A stretch of DNA of 64,000 nucleotides from Azospirillum lipoferum 4B (GTDB taxonomy: Bacteria > Pseudomonadota > Alphaproteobacteria > Azospirillales > Azospirillaceae). Of the stretch, positions 39,511-48,425 are shown piece after piece (the first letter of the stretch is position 1; each line of letters starts with the position of its first letter). Position numbers and translations under genes: made by a program. The stretch covers positions 881,501 through 945,500 of the forward strand of contig NC_016585.1 of the NCBI RefSeq assembly GCF_000283655.1, given 5' to 3'. The notes under the pieces were generated by a model. It saw nothing but the letters and a program-made list of their open reading frames with translations, ran no database searches and was not told the origin of the DNA.

Positions 39511-41504
39511 TCCGCCGCCTCCCCGATCATGGGCTTGTTGGCGCGGGGCATCTCGGGGAAGCGCGCATAGACCTCTTCCAGCGCCGCCTCCACCCCGTCG
39601 GCCCCGGTGCGGCCGGCCATGCGGCTGAAGATCTCCGTCTTGGCGAAGAAGCGCCAGTGGATCGGCAGGCCGTCCAGGGTCCGCGTCAGGACATCATAGG
39701 CGGCGGGGGTCCATTGCCGCTCGTAGCCCTCGCGCTCCGGTCCGAAATGGAAATGCGCGGTGGGCGCCGGCCGGGCCGCACGCAGCCGGTCGGTCGCTTC
39801 GGCGTCGAGCACGCCGTCGCGGATGACGACGCCATACTCCCGCTCCGCCGCCCCAACGGAGACATAGCCGCGCGCCACATCCTGCGCCACCCGCCACGGC
39901 TCGCGCGTGAAGGGGTCGCCACGCCCGCCGCCGCCCGCCGAGCGGATGTCCAGCACATCGCCGGGTTGCAGGACCGCGGTGTCGATGTTGCCCAGCCGCC
40001 GCTCCCCCGGCGTACCGGGATTGACCACCATGTCGGACAGCCCCGCCGCCCGGCCGCCCAGCACGCCCCAGGGGCGGAAGAAGCCGCGGTCGCGGTTGCG
40101 CGCGGTGATGCGGGTGTCGGGGGAGAAGACGCGGAAGGCCATGTGGGTCGCCAGACCGCCGCGCCAGCGCCCGGCCCCGCCGCTGTCGGCCGCCAGACCG
40201 TAGCGGACGAACTCCACCGGGGTTTCCATTTCGGTGATCTCGATCGGCGTGTTCTTCAGATAGGCGGCATCGGCCCCCGACCCGTTGGTGCCGTCGCGGT
40301 GCGGCATGCCGCCGCCGCCGCCGACCACCGGGTTCACCGCGGCGATGATGCGGTTGCCCGTCCGCTCGTCGGTGGTCATCACGTTGACGATGCAGTTGTT
40401 GCCGGCCGGCGCCGCCGGAAGACGCTCCGGCACCGCCTGGGAAAAGGCGCCGAAGATCACGGAGCGCAGCCGCGCGCAGGTCAGCGACCGCATGCCCACC
40501 GCCGCCGGGAAGGTCGGGTTCAGGACCGTCCCCTCCGGCGCGATGCAGGTGAAGGGCCGGGTCAGGCCGGTGTTCAGCAGGATTTTCGGGTTGAGGGTGT
40601 AGAGGACGTAATAGACACCGACCAGCAGGATGGTGTGACGGGGATCGCCGCCCGACGGCACGTTGAGCGAGGATGCCAGCTGCGGGTCCGACCCGGTGAA
40701 GTCCAGGATCGCCTCGTCGCCCCGGATCGTCAGGGTCAGCTTCAGGCGGCAGGGGTTGGCGGCGACCGAATCCTCGTCGGCATAGTCGGCGAACACCCAC
40801 TGCCCATCGGGCATGGCGCGCAGGATGTCGCGCGCCTGCGCCTCGGCATGGTCCAGCAGCGCATCGACGCCGTCGAGGAAGGCGGCCTTGCCGAACTTCT
40901 CGACCATGGCGAGGATCTTGCGCTCGCCGGTGTTCAGCGCGCCGACCAGCGCCTTGATGTCGCCGATGTTCAGATCGGGCTTGCGGACGTTGGTGGTCAT
41001 GATCCGCAGGATCTGCTCGTCGAACACCCCTTCGCGGACCAGCTTCATCGGCGGGAAGCGGATGCCTTCCTGGTGGATTTCGGTCAGCGCCCGCGACAGC
41101 GAGGCCGGGACGGCGCCGCCCATGTCGGTGTTGTGGATGTGGCCGCCGGTCCAGGCGATGATCTCGTCCTCAAAGAAGACCGGCTTCCACAGATGGGTGT
41201 CGGGGGCGTGGGTCGCCACGAAGCCGGAATAGGGATCGTTGGTGAAGGCGACGTCGCCGGGCCGGTAATCCTCGATCATGTCGATGGCGCGGCCATAGGT
41301 CAGGCCGGGATACCAGGTCGCCCCCAGCTCCATCGGCACGCCGAAGGTCTCGCCCCGGCGGTTCAGCAGCATGACGGTGAAATCCTCCGTCTCCTTGACG
41401 AAGGCGGAATGGGCGGTGCGCTGGAGCGTGTGGGCCATGTTCTCGGCCGCCGACCGCGCATGGTTCGCCAGAACCTGTAGCTTCATACGGTCAAACACTG
41501 GCAT
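39507..41504 (-). CDS. hyuB: Hydantoinase/5-oxoprolinase subunit B
   Basis: 665 aa from ATG 41504, overlapping the hyuA stop (TGATG); a GTG at 41507 is possible. Signatures are MAHTLQRTAHSAFVKETEDF, DVAFTNDPYSGFVATHAPD, WTGGHIHNTDMGGAVPASLS, ATNVRKP region, FTGSDPQLASSLN and GVLGGRAAGLS. HyuB forms the second half of ATP-dependent hydantoinases and oxoprolinases, opening a lactam ring. It is longer than many HyuB proteins (about 550-600 aa), with ~80 extra C-terminal residues (HWRFFAKTEIFSRMAG) similar to acetophenone-carboxylase/acetone-carboxylase relatives. Substrate not known. Confidence 0.88.
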   Translation of the reverse strand: MPVFDRMKLQVLANHARSAAENMAHTLQRTAHSAFVKETEDFTVMLLNRRGETFGVPMELGATWYPGLTYGRAIDMIEDYRPGDVAFTNDPYSGFVATHAPDTHLWKPVFFEDEIIAWTGGHIHNTDMGGAVPASLSRALTEIHQEGIRFPPMKLVREGVFDEQILRIMTTNVRKPDLNIGDIKALVGALNTGERKILAMVEKFGKAAFLDGVDALLDHAEAQARDILRAMPDGQWVFADYADEDSVAANPCRLKLTLTIRGDEAILDFTGSDPQLASSLNVPSGGDPRHTILLVGVYYVLYTLNPKILLNTGLTRPFTCIAPEGTVLNPTFPAAVGMRSLTCARLRSVIFGAFSQAVPERLPAAPAGNNCIVNVMTTDERTGNRIIAAVNPVVGGGGGMPHRDGTNGSGADAAYLKNTPIEITEMETPVEFVRYGLAADSGGAGRWRGGLATHMAFRVFSPDTRITARNRDRGFFRPWGVLGGRAAGLSDMVVNPGTPGERRLGNIDTAVLQPGDVLDIRSAGGGGRGDPFTREPWRVAQDVARGYVSVGAAEREYGVVIRDGVLDAEATDRLRAARPAPTAHFHFGPEREGYERQWTPAAYDVLTRTLDGLPIHWRFFAKTEIFSRMAGRTGADGVEAALEEVYARFPEMPRANKPMIGEAAE

Positions 41505-43576
41505 CACTCCGCAAAGGTCAGGTGGAGGTTGAGTTGCGCATCGACACGGGCTTCGGTCCCGGCCGGGATGGCGAAGGTGGTGTCCTCTTGCGCTACGATG
41601 GCCGGGCCATGGAAGCGTGCCCCCGCCTGCAAATCCGCGCGGCGGTACAGCCCGACCCGGGTCACGGCGCCGCCGGTGAAGACCGGAACCGTCCGCTCCG
41701 CCGACGCGGCACGCGGCTCCTCCTGTGCTGTCGGGAACTGCAGCGCCGGGCCGTTGCCGATGGCCGACAGGCGCAGGTTGACGATCTCGATCCGCCCGTC
41801 CGGGTCGTGGAAATCATAGAGCCGCGTGTGCGCAGCGTGGAAGGCGGCGGCGATGGCGGCCGAGATGGAGTGGGGATCGTCGGCATCCAGCCAGTCGGGA
41901 TCCAGAGGCGTCTCGATCTCATAGCTCTGGCCGGCATAGCGCATGTCGGCGACGATCCTCAGCTCGACCGCACCGGAATGGCCCTGGGCGACGAGCCAGT
42001 CGCGACCCTCCGCGCCCATCACGGCGACGGCGTCGCGCAGCGTCGGCATCAGCCCGGCGGACAGCTCGGCGAACAGGGTGCGGACGAAGTCGCCGCGCAG
42101 ATCGGCGACCAGACCGCCAAGCGCCGACACCACGCCCGGCCAGCGCGGCGCGACGACGCGCGGCATCCCCAGCTCGCGCGCCAGGAACACCCCCAGCATC
42201 GGCCCGCCGCCGCCGAAGGGCATCAACGCGAAGTCCCGCACGTCGACACCGGCGCGCGCGGTCATCTTCTCGACCTCCGCGAACATTTCCGACACGGCGA
42301 CGTCGAGGATGGCCTGGGCGGTGGCCTCCAGCGAACGGCCCAGCCGGTCGGCCAGCCGCCCCACCGCGGCGCGGGCGAGGTCGGCATCCATCCGCAGCTG
42401 CCCATAGGCCATCTGGCTGTGGCCGAGCCAGCCGCACACCACCATCGCGTCGGTCACCGTCGCCCATTCGCCGCCGCGGCCGTAGCAAGCCGGACCCGGC
42501 GTCGATCCCGCGGAATCCGGCCCCACGCGCAGCACCCCCTGGCCGTCGACGCTGGCGATCGACCCGCCGCCGATGCCGATGGAGCTGACCGACACCGACG
42601 GGATGTGCAGCGGAAACTCGCCGATCATCTCGCCGGTGCCGAACTGGGCCTGACCGTCGATGATGAGGGCGAAATCGGCCGAGGTGCCGCCGATGTCGAG
42701 CGTCAGGATGCGCGGCTCCCCCGCCTGCCGGGCCAGCCACGCCGCGCCGTTGACGCCGGAGGCGGCGCCGGACAGCAGCATGTGGACGCAGGCCCGCTTG
42801 CCCTCCGCCGCGTTCATCACGCCGCCGTTCGATTTGGTCAGCAGCGGACGGGCGGGCACCCCGCGTCCGGCCAGCCGCTCCTCCAGCGCCGACAGGTAGC
42901 CGGAAATCCGGGGATGGACATAGGCGTTGAGGATCGCGGTGGTCGTCCGCTCATACTCGCGGATCACCGGCCAGACCTCGGCGGAGGTGAAGACGAACAG
43001 GTCGGGCGCGAGCCGGGCGATCTCCTCCTTCACCGCGCTCTCTTGGCCGCCGTCGCGCCAGGAATGCAGGAAGGAGACGACGACGCCCAGCGCACCCTTG
43101 GCCTTGAGGGCGGCGACGGCGTCGGCGACGGCGGCCATGTCGGGGGCCTGCCGCTCGGTGCCATCCGACCGCAGGCGGGCGGGGATGCCGAAGATCATGT
43201 CGCGGGCGACCAGCTGGTCGGGGCGCGAGCAGAACAGCGAATAGGTGTCGGGCATGCGCAGCCGGGCGAGCTCGATCACATCCTCGAACCCCGCATTGGT
43301 CAGCAGCGCCAGCGGCGCGCCCTTGCGCTGGATCACCGTGTTCATGCCCACCGTCGTGCCGTGCACGAAGCGGGTGACGGCGCGCGGGTCCAACCCCTCG
43401 CGCTCGGCCAGCAGGGTCAGGCCGGTCATCAGCTCCGCACCGGGATCGTCCGGCGTCGTCAGCACCTTCAACGACGCCACCCGGCCCGACCGGGTGTCCA
43501 GCGCGCAGAAATCGATGAAGGTCCCACCGATATCGACGCCGACCTTCCAATCGGCCTCTCCCATGCCCCCGTCCAT
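41504..43576 (-). CDS. hyuA: Hydantoinase/5-oxoprolinase subunit A
   Basis: 690 aa from ATG 43576 (GGAAGGGAG upstream). The N-terminal ASKHA ATPase motif is KVGVDIGGTFIDFCALD, then FVHGTTVGMNTVIQRKGAPLALLTNAGF in part, RVYEYERTTTAILNAYVHP region and a second phosphate loop LTLDIGGTSADFALI. GPDSAGSTPGPACYGRGG and PFGGGGPMLGVFLARELG are strongly conserved in HyuA. It uses ATP to activate a cyclic amide for hydrolysis. Length equals the family norm. First gene of the leftward hyuA-hyuB-[2Fe-2S]-FAD operon. Confidence 0.9.
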   Translation of the reverse strand: MDGGMGEADWKVGVDIGGTFIDFCALDTRSGRVASLKVLTTPDDPGAELMTGLTLLAEREGLDPRAVTRFVHGTTVGMNTVIQRKGAPLALLTNAGFEDVIELARLRMPDTYSLFCSRPDQLVARDMIFGIPARLRSDGTERQAPDMAAVADAVAALKAKGALGVVVSFLHSWRDGGQESAVKEEIARLAPDLFVFTSAEVWPVIREYERTTTAILNAYVHPRISGYLSALEERLAGRGVPARPLLTKSNGGVMNAAEGKRACVHMLLSGAASGVNGAAWLARQAGEPRILTLDIGGTSADFALIIDGQAQFGTGEMIGEFPLHIPSVSVSSIGIGGGSIASVDGQGVLRVGPDSAGSTPGPACYGRGGEWATVTDAMVVCGWLGHSQMAYGQLRMDADLARAAVGRLADRLGRSLEATAQAILDVAVSEMFAEVEKMTARAGVDVRDFALMPFGGGGPMLGVFLARELGMPRVVAPRWPGVVSALGGLVADLRGDFVRTLFAELSAGLMPTLRDAVAVMGAEGRDWLVAQGHSGAVELRIVADMRYAGQSYEIETPLDPDWLDADDPHSISAAIAAAFHAAHTRLYDFHDPDGRIEIVNLRLSAIGNGPALQFPTAQEEPRAASAERTVPVFTGGAVTRVGLYRRADLQAGARFHGPAIVAQEDTTFAIPAGTEARVDAQLNLHLTFAE

Positions 43577-43822
43577 CTTCGCTCCCTTCCGCAGATCAGC
43601 CTGTGCCTGTGCTGGGAAAAAGCTGACATGCCGGGGTGAGAGCGGTCTAAGACCCAATAAAAGCAAATGCATAAGGCGGACTTATGCACCGCGGCTCCAA
43701 TGGCTGGCTCCCATAGCCCGGCCTTATGGGACCATGTCCAACCCGTCTTTGACCCGCCTGCCCGTCCTGGGCAGCCTGACCGATGGGGCGGAGCCGCGTC
43801 CGCCCGCATGTGGGAGAGGTCG
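43577..43822. promoter_or_regulatory. Divergent promoter region with two related dyads
   Basis: TGCATAAG-GCGGA-CTTATGCA (43668-43688) is a perfect 8-bp inverted repeat. A second dyad, CCCATA-N9-TATGGG (43710-43730), shares the CTTATG half-site. Their centres are 42 bases apart, four helical turns. They lie between hyuA and the DAO-type gene and are good candidates for a dimeric regulator (GntR or LysR type). No such regulator gene is in the immediate neighbourhood. Confidence 0.6.
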
Positions 43823-44968
43823 ATGAGGGTTATCGTGCTGGGCGGCGGGTTGATGGGATCGGCCGCCGCCTTTTTCCTGGCCCGGCGCGGCCTGAGCGTC
43901 ACGCTGCTGGAACGCCATCGCGTCGGCTCGGGCGCCACGGTGGCGTCCTTCGGCAATATCCGCCGCAGCGGGCGCTATCTGCCGCAACTGCCGCTCGCCC
44001 ACCGCTCGCGGGCATTGTGGGGCGAGGCGGAACGGCTGCTGGGCCGCGACGTGGAGTTCCGCGCCACCGGCCATCTGCGGCTGGTGTTCGACCAGGATGG
44101 GCTGGCCGACATGCGCCGCTTCATCGTTGACGCGCGGCCCTGGGGGCTGGAGCTGGAGGAGCTGTCGCCGCCGGCAATCCGCCGCCGCTTCCCCGGACTG
44201 GGGCCGGGAGCCATCGCCGCCTCCTTCTCTCCACAGGACGGCAGCGGCAACCCGCGCCTGATCGCCCCCGCCTTCGCCGATGCCGCCCGCCGACTGGGCG
44301 CCGAGATCGTGGAAGACTGCGGACCGGTGGAGGTGTCGGCGACCGGATCGGGCTTCGAAGCCGTGACGCAGCGGGGGCGTTTCACTGCGGATTGCCTGCT
44401 GAATACCGCCGGTGCCTGGGGTGCCCGCGTCGCCGCCAGCTTCGGCGAGCCGGTGCCGATGTCGGCCTACGGGCCGCAGATGGGCGTCACCGAACCGCTG
44501 CCGCACAGGATCCTGCCGGTGGTGGGCATGTGGTCGCGGGCGGGCGGGGACGGCTATCTGCGTCAGGTGGAGCGCGGCAACATCGTCTTCGGCGGCGCGG
44601 CCGAGCGTGTGGCGGTGCCGCTCGACCCGGGCCACGCCAGGGCGGACCCGGCGCGGCTGCCCGGTCAGTTGCGGGGGTTGGTCCGGCTGCTGCCCGCCAT
44701 TGCCGACGTCGCGGTGATCCGCACCTGGTCGGGCTGCGAGGGTTATGTCGCCGACAAACTTCCGGTGATGGGGCCGTCGGCGACGACGCCCGGACTGTTC
44801 CACGCCTTCGGCTTCAGCGGCCACGGCTTCCAGCTCGGCCCCGGCGTCGGCGACGTGATGGCGGAGATCATCGCCACCGGGCGCACCGACACGCCTCTGC
44901 ATGATTTCCGCATCGACCGTTTCCAGACCGCCGGCCAGGCGGTCGGCCTGGAAGCGGGCCTGTCCTGA
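43823..44968 (+). CDS. FAD-dependent amino acid/amine oxidoreductase (DAO family, HcnC/octopine-oxidase-B-like)
   Basis: 381 aa from ATG 43823, with GGGAGAGG upstream. The FAD motif is MRVIVLGGGLMGSAAAFFLARRG in part, followed by GATVASFGNIRRSGRYLPQLPL, DGSGNPRLI, LLNTAGAWG and a C-terminal WSGCEGYVADKLPVMGPSATTPGLFHAFGFSGHGFQLGPGVG (44729-44854). This is the glycine/sarcosine/opine oxidase subfamily. It probably forms the catalytic subunit for the [2Fe-2S] and FAD/BFD proteins encoded divergently. The substrate is unknown. Confidence 0.85.
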   Translation: MRVIVLGGGLMGSAAAFFLARRGLSVTLLERHRVGSGATVASFGNIRRSGRYLPQLPLAHRSRALWGEAERLLGRDVEFRATGHLRLVFDQDGLADMRRFIVDARPWGLELEELSPPAIRRRFPGLGPGAIAASFSPQDGSGNPRLIAPAFADAARRLGAEIVEDCGPVEVSATGSGFEAVTQRGRFTADCLLNTAGAWGARVAASFGEPVPMSAYGPQMGVTEPLPHRILPVVGMWSRAGGDGYLRQVERGNIVFGGAAERVAVPLDPGHARADPARLPGQLRGLVRLLPAIADVAVIRTWSGCEGYVADKLPVMGPSATTPGLFHAFGFSGHGFQLGPGVGDVMAEIIATGRTDTPLHDFRIDRFQTAGQAVGLEAGLS

Positions 44969-45000
44969 CCGCGCCACCCTGACCGCGCTGCCGCGGCCCG

Positions 45001-45990
45001 CTAACTTGCGGGTCGCAGCGCTTCGGACCGGGCGCCGAACCGGCCGGCCAGCGGGACCACCAGAGCCGAGGCGGCGATGACGAAGGCGCCGGCAAGGCTG
45101 ACCGGGGACGGCAGCAGGCCGAAGATCAGCGCGTCGAGCATCAGCGCCCACAGCATCGCCGTGTAGTCGAACGGCGCCTGGGTGGAGACCGGTGCGCGGG
45201 CCATCGCCTCGGTCATGGCGATGTGCGCCAGACCGCCGGAAATGCCGGCGCCGATGAGATAGGCCAGCGAATGCCCCGTCGGGGTGATCCAGCCGAAGGG
45301 CCAGCTCGCCAGACCGCCGAGCGCGCAGATGACGGCGAAATAGAAGGCGATGGTCCCCGGCGCTTCCGTCGCGGTCAGCGTCTTGATCTCGACCCGCCCC
45401 GCGGCGGTCGCGACCGCCATGGCCAGACCGGCCGCCACCCCGATGATGGTGTCATGGTCCAGCCGCGGCCCTTCGAAGGCGGGGGCGAGCATCAGGACCA
45501 CCCCAGCGAAGCCGGCCAGCGCCGCGCCGATGGCCACGGCGCCCGGCCGCTCCCTCAGGAACAGCATGGCGGCCGGCACCGCGAGCAGCGGAGCCAGGAA
45601 TCCCAGCGCCGTCGCCAACGCCAGCGGCAGATAGGCCAGCGAAATGAAGGACAGCACCATCGCCGCGCCGCCATACAGGTTGCGCCTCAAATGTCCGGCT
45701 GGCTGCCGCGTCTTCAAAGCCCGCGGGAATTGCCGGCGCCACATCAGATAGGCGACGATCGGCAGCAGCGCGAAGGCGCTGCGGTAGAAGACGATCTGTC
45801 CGATCGGCGCCTCGACGGTCGCCAGCCGGACGAACAGCGACATCACCACGAACAGCCCGGCCGACACCAGCCGAAGCAGAACCCCGCCCCGGCTGCCGGC
45901 GGAGGATGGTGGGGGTATCGGTTCTGGTACGGGTTCGGGCACGGGTTCGGCGTGAGAGCCGGCGGAGGGGTCCGGCGTCTGTCCCGGCAT
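45001..45990 (-). CDS. EamA/DMT-superfamily transporter
   Basis: 329 aa from ATG 45990. After a proline-rich N-terminus (EPVPEPVPEPIPPPSSAG) there are about ten hydrophobic segments arranged as two EamA repeats (IGQIVFYRSAFALLPIVAYLMWR in part, AYLPLALATALGFLAPLLAVPAAMLFLRE, and GLAHIAMTEAMARAP in the second half). DMT exporters move amino acids or metabolites across the inner membrane. It lies head-on to the DAO-type gene and just downstream of the GNAT gene with which it probably shares a transcript. Confidence 0.82.
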   Translation of the reverse strand: MPGQTPDPSAGSHAEPVPEPVPEPIPPPSSAGSRGGVLLRLVSAGLFVVMSLFVRLATVEAPIGQIVFYRSAFALLPIVAYLMWRRQFPRALKTRQPAGHLRRNLYGGAAMVLSFISLAYLPLALATALGFLAPLLAVPAAMLFLRERPGAVAIGAALAGFAGVVLMLAPAFEGPRLDHDTIIGVAAGLAMAVATAAGRVEIKTLTATEAPGTIAFYFAVICALGGLASWPFGWITPTGHSLAYLIGAGISGGLAHIAMTEAMARAPVSTQAPFDYTAMLWALMLDALIFGLLPSPVSLAGAFVIAASALVVPLAGRFGARSEALRPAS

Positions 45991-46025
45991 GATCGGCGCA
46001 TCCTTTATGTGAAGCCGGTGAAGGC

Positions 46026-46949
46026 TCAACCCAGGGCGTGGGTGGCGAGTGCATATGTGACGGGGCGGTCCGACGCCCGCGTCGCCGGATCGGTCAGCGG
46101 CGCACCCAGCGACATGGTCAGGACCGTGTCGAAGATCCGCAAGCCGGAGCGGGCGACGAACAGCGGAAAGAGTCCTTCGTCCAGATGGGTGTCCAGGCGC
46201 AGGAAGCGGCCGTCATGCTCATCGACATGGGGGCCGACCACGGCGACGGCGTCCTCGTCCAGCCCGGCGACCACCGGACCGACGACATGACCGCGGCCGA
46301 AGGGACGGCAGAGGGCGAAGGCGACCAGCGCGCCGTCCCGCTCCAGCCCATAGCCGACCGACTGTTCGAACAGCCGCGCGATCAGCCCGGCGCGCGAGGT
46401 CCCGAACGCGCGTTCGTCCAGTGCCGTCACTGCCGCCAGATCCGCCGCCTCCAACCGCCGCACCGGATCGGCGGAGGGGGGCCGGTCGCCGCGCCGCGCC
46501 TGGCCCTGGCACTGGAAGACGGTCCGGTGGCCGATGAAGCCGAGCGAGCGGTAGAGCGCCAGCGCCGCACGGGTGGCGTTGAGTCGATAGGTCCGGCCCG
46601 CCGACGCCGACAGCACCCGCTTCATCAGCCATTCGCCGACGCCCAGCGATTGCAGCCGGGGAGAGGTTATGACCATGCCGATGGTCGCGAAGTCATCGCC
46701 GTGGGGAAACCACATCGCCGACCCCAGGACGCGATCGATCTCGTCCAACGCGACGAAACCGTGGCCGACCTCGCGCGCGAACTGCCAATCCTCCGCACGG
46801 TGCGGCCAGCCGACTGAGATCGACAGCGCCTGCAGGCGTTCAAGGTCGATATCGACGACGTCGGCCACCCGCACGTCGAAGGCGTCGACCGTCAGGGAGG
46901 GCGGTAACGCACCGTCCGCCGATCCACCCTCCAACCCGCGTTCGCTCAA
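46026..46949 (-). CDS. Tandem GNAT-domain acetyltransferase (copy 1)
   Basis: 307 aa if TTG 46949 is the start; GGAAGGAGG lies just upstream, whereas longer in-frame starts lack a ribosome site. The N-terminal half is a GNAT domain (VGWPHRAEDWQFAREVGHGFVAL in part, MVITSPRLQSLGVGEWLMKRVL, TRAALALYRSLGF). The second half is a degenerate GNAT (GRGHVVGPVVAGLDEDAVAVVGPHV in part, FLRLDTHLDEGL) ending YALATHALG. It is a clear paralogue of the gene at 56293. The acceptor is unknown; the catabolic context suggests acylation of an amine intermediate. Confidence 0.78.
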   Translation of the reverse strand: MSERGLEGGSADGALPPSLTVDAFDVRVADVVDIDLERLQALSISVGWPHRAEDWQFAREVGHGFVALDEIDRVLGSAMWFPHGDDFATIGMVITSPRLQSLGVGEWLMKRVLSASAGRTYRLNATRAALALYRSLGFIGHRTVFQCQGQARRGDRPPSADPVRRLEAADLAAVTALDERAFGTSRAGLIARLFEQSVGYGLERDGALVAFALCRPFGRGHVVGPVVAGLDEDAVAVVGPHVDEHDGRFLRLDTHLDEGLFPLFVARSGLRIFDTVLTMSLGAPLTDPATRASDRPVTYALATHALG

Positions 46950-47256
46950 AGCTTCCTCCTTCCCGGAGTTTCGATAGCGTGATGCGGTGCTCCTATGGGG
47001 CAACCGGCATGCCTGAGCCACCAACCGCTCCCCGAGATTACCGGGGCAACCGCCGCACAAATCACCGCAATGCGTGGGCCCGGCACAACAATCCTCTAAA
47101 TCGCCCATGCATTCAGCATGGAATGGAGCGCCCGCCCGCTAAGATCGTAACAGTCTCAGCCGCCAAGGCCGCCGCCCTTCTCCGCACAGCGCAGAGACCC
47201 CGTAAAACGACTCCTCCGCGCCATGGCGCGCAGCATGGGACAAGGTTGAGGCCGCC
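46950..47256. promoter_or_regulatory. Divergent region between tandem-GNAT gene and argE-like gene
   Basis: 307 bases. GGGGCAACCG occurs twice in direct orientation (46997-47006 and 47043-47052, 46 bases apart). GTCTC...GAGAC around 47153-47203 could pair. I see no known riboswitch pattern and no further gene. The region must contain promoters for both directions. Confidence 0.4.
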
Positions 47257-48381
47257 ATGACCGTGATCGACATCCTCAAGGACCTGATCGCCTTTCCCTC
47301 CGTGGTCGGAACCCCCAACGGCGCCATCGTCGACGGGATTCGCGGCATCCTGGAAGGGGCCGGGGTGCGCGTCCAGGTCCTGCCGGGGCCGGAGGGCGAC
47401 CGCTTCAACCTGTTCGCCACCATCGGTCCGGCAATGGTTCCGGGCTATGTCCTGTCCGGTCACATGGACGTGGTTCCGGCCACCGAACCCGAATGGACCG
47501 GCGATCCGTTCCAACTTCGCGCAGACGGCAACCGGCTGTACGGACGCGGCACTTCCGACATGAAGGGCTTCATCGCCGCGGCGCTGGCGGCGCTGCCCGC
47601 CCTGACCGCCGCCCCGCTAGCCCGGCCGATCCATCTGGCCTTCACCTATGACGAGGAGGCCGGTTGCCAGGGCGCGCCGCATCTTCTGCCGCATCTGCCC
47701 AGCCTGTGCGCCCCGCCGCTGGGCGTCATCGTCGGCGAGCCGAGCGGCCTGCGCGCCGTCCGCGCCCACAAGGGCAAGGCGGCAGCCCGGCTTACCGTCC
47801 GCGGACGATCCGGCCATTCCTCCCGTCCCGACCGGGGGCTGAACGCCATTCACGCCATGGCCGATGCACTGACCGCCGCCGTCGCCCAGGCCGACCGCCT
47901 GACCCAGGGCCCCTGGGATTCGGCCTTCGAGCCGCCCTACTCCTCGCTGCAGGTCGGCACCATCCAGGGCGGGCTTGCGGTGAACGTCATCCCCGACGCC
48001 TGCACCGCCGAATTCGAAGCCCGCGCCATCGCCGGGATCGATCCCGCAACCCTGCTGGAGCCGGTGCGCGAGGCGGCGGAGCGGCTGGAGGAACGCGGCT
48101 TCGCCGTGGACTGGACGCAGACCGGCGCATACCCGGCGCTGTTCCTGGCCGCCCGCACGCCGCTGGCCCGCCTGCTGGAGGAGTTGACCGGACAGGAACC
48201 GCTGGCCGCCGTCAGCTATGGCACGGAGGCCGGGCTGTACCAGACCGCGGGGATGGACGCGATCATCTGCGGCCCCGGCGACATCGCGCGGGCGCACCGC
48301 CCCAACGAACACATCCTCGTCGAGGAGCTGCAGGCCTGCCAGTCGATGATCGAGGCGCTGGGCCAACGCTGCCGCCTCTGA
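47257..48381 (+). CDS. argE: M20-family deacylase, acetylornithine-deacetylase-like (ArgE)
   Basis: 374 aa. Metallopeptidase motifs are [14 protein letters not shown] (metal His/Asp), [25 protein letters not shown] (catalytic Glu pair), and a late metal His in [33 protein letters not shown] is the dimerisation-lid region. Length fits ArgE (about 380 aa). It hydrolyses an N-acyl group from an amino acid. As the first gene of a catabolic operon, a catabolic deacylase for an N-acylated amine or amino acid is more likely than arginine synthesis. Confidence 0.82.
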   Translation: MTVIDILKDLIAFPSVVGTPNGAIVDGIRGILEGAGVRVQVLPGPEGDRFNLFATIGPAMVPGYVLSGHMDVVPATEPEWTGDPFQLRADGNRLYGRGTSDMKGFIAAALAALPALTAAPLARPIHLAFTYDEEAGCQGAPHLLPHLPSLCAPPLGVIVGEPSGLRAVRAHKGKAAARLTVRGRSGHSSRPDRGLNAIHAMADALTAAVAQADRLTQGPWDSAFEPPYSSLQVGTIQGGLAVNVIPDACTAEFEARAIAGIDPATLLEPVREAAERLEERGFAVDWTQTGAYPALFLAARTPLARLLEELTGQEPLAAVSYGTEAGLYQTAGMDAIICGPGDIARAHRPNEHILVEELQACQSMIEALGQRCRL

Positions 48382-48425
48382 AGCGCCGACGCCCATCGCC
48401 AAAGGGACATCCAAAAGGAACATCC

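Noticed and set aside
41522..43639. Rightward open frame of about 700 codons opposite hyuA
   Set aside because: Composition is low-complexity (His, Gly, Arg, Gln) and HyuA on the other strand is full length with all motifs.
37808..44968. Hydrogen cyanide synthase (hcnABC)
   Set aside because: Subunit types match HcnA, HcnB and HcnC in style and size, but the DAO gene is divergent and separated by hyuAB. Other opine, sarcosine and hydroxyproline dehydrogenases share these subunits, so cyanide formation is not supported.
46950..47256. Riboswitch (glycine or SAM type) before the argE-like gene
   Set aside because: Only short repeats are present; the conserved core sequences and helices of those riboswitches are not seen.
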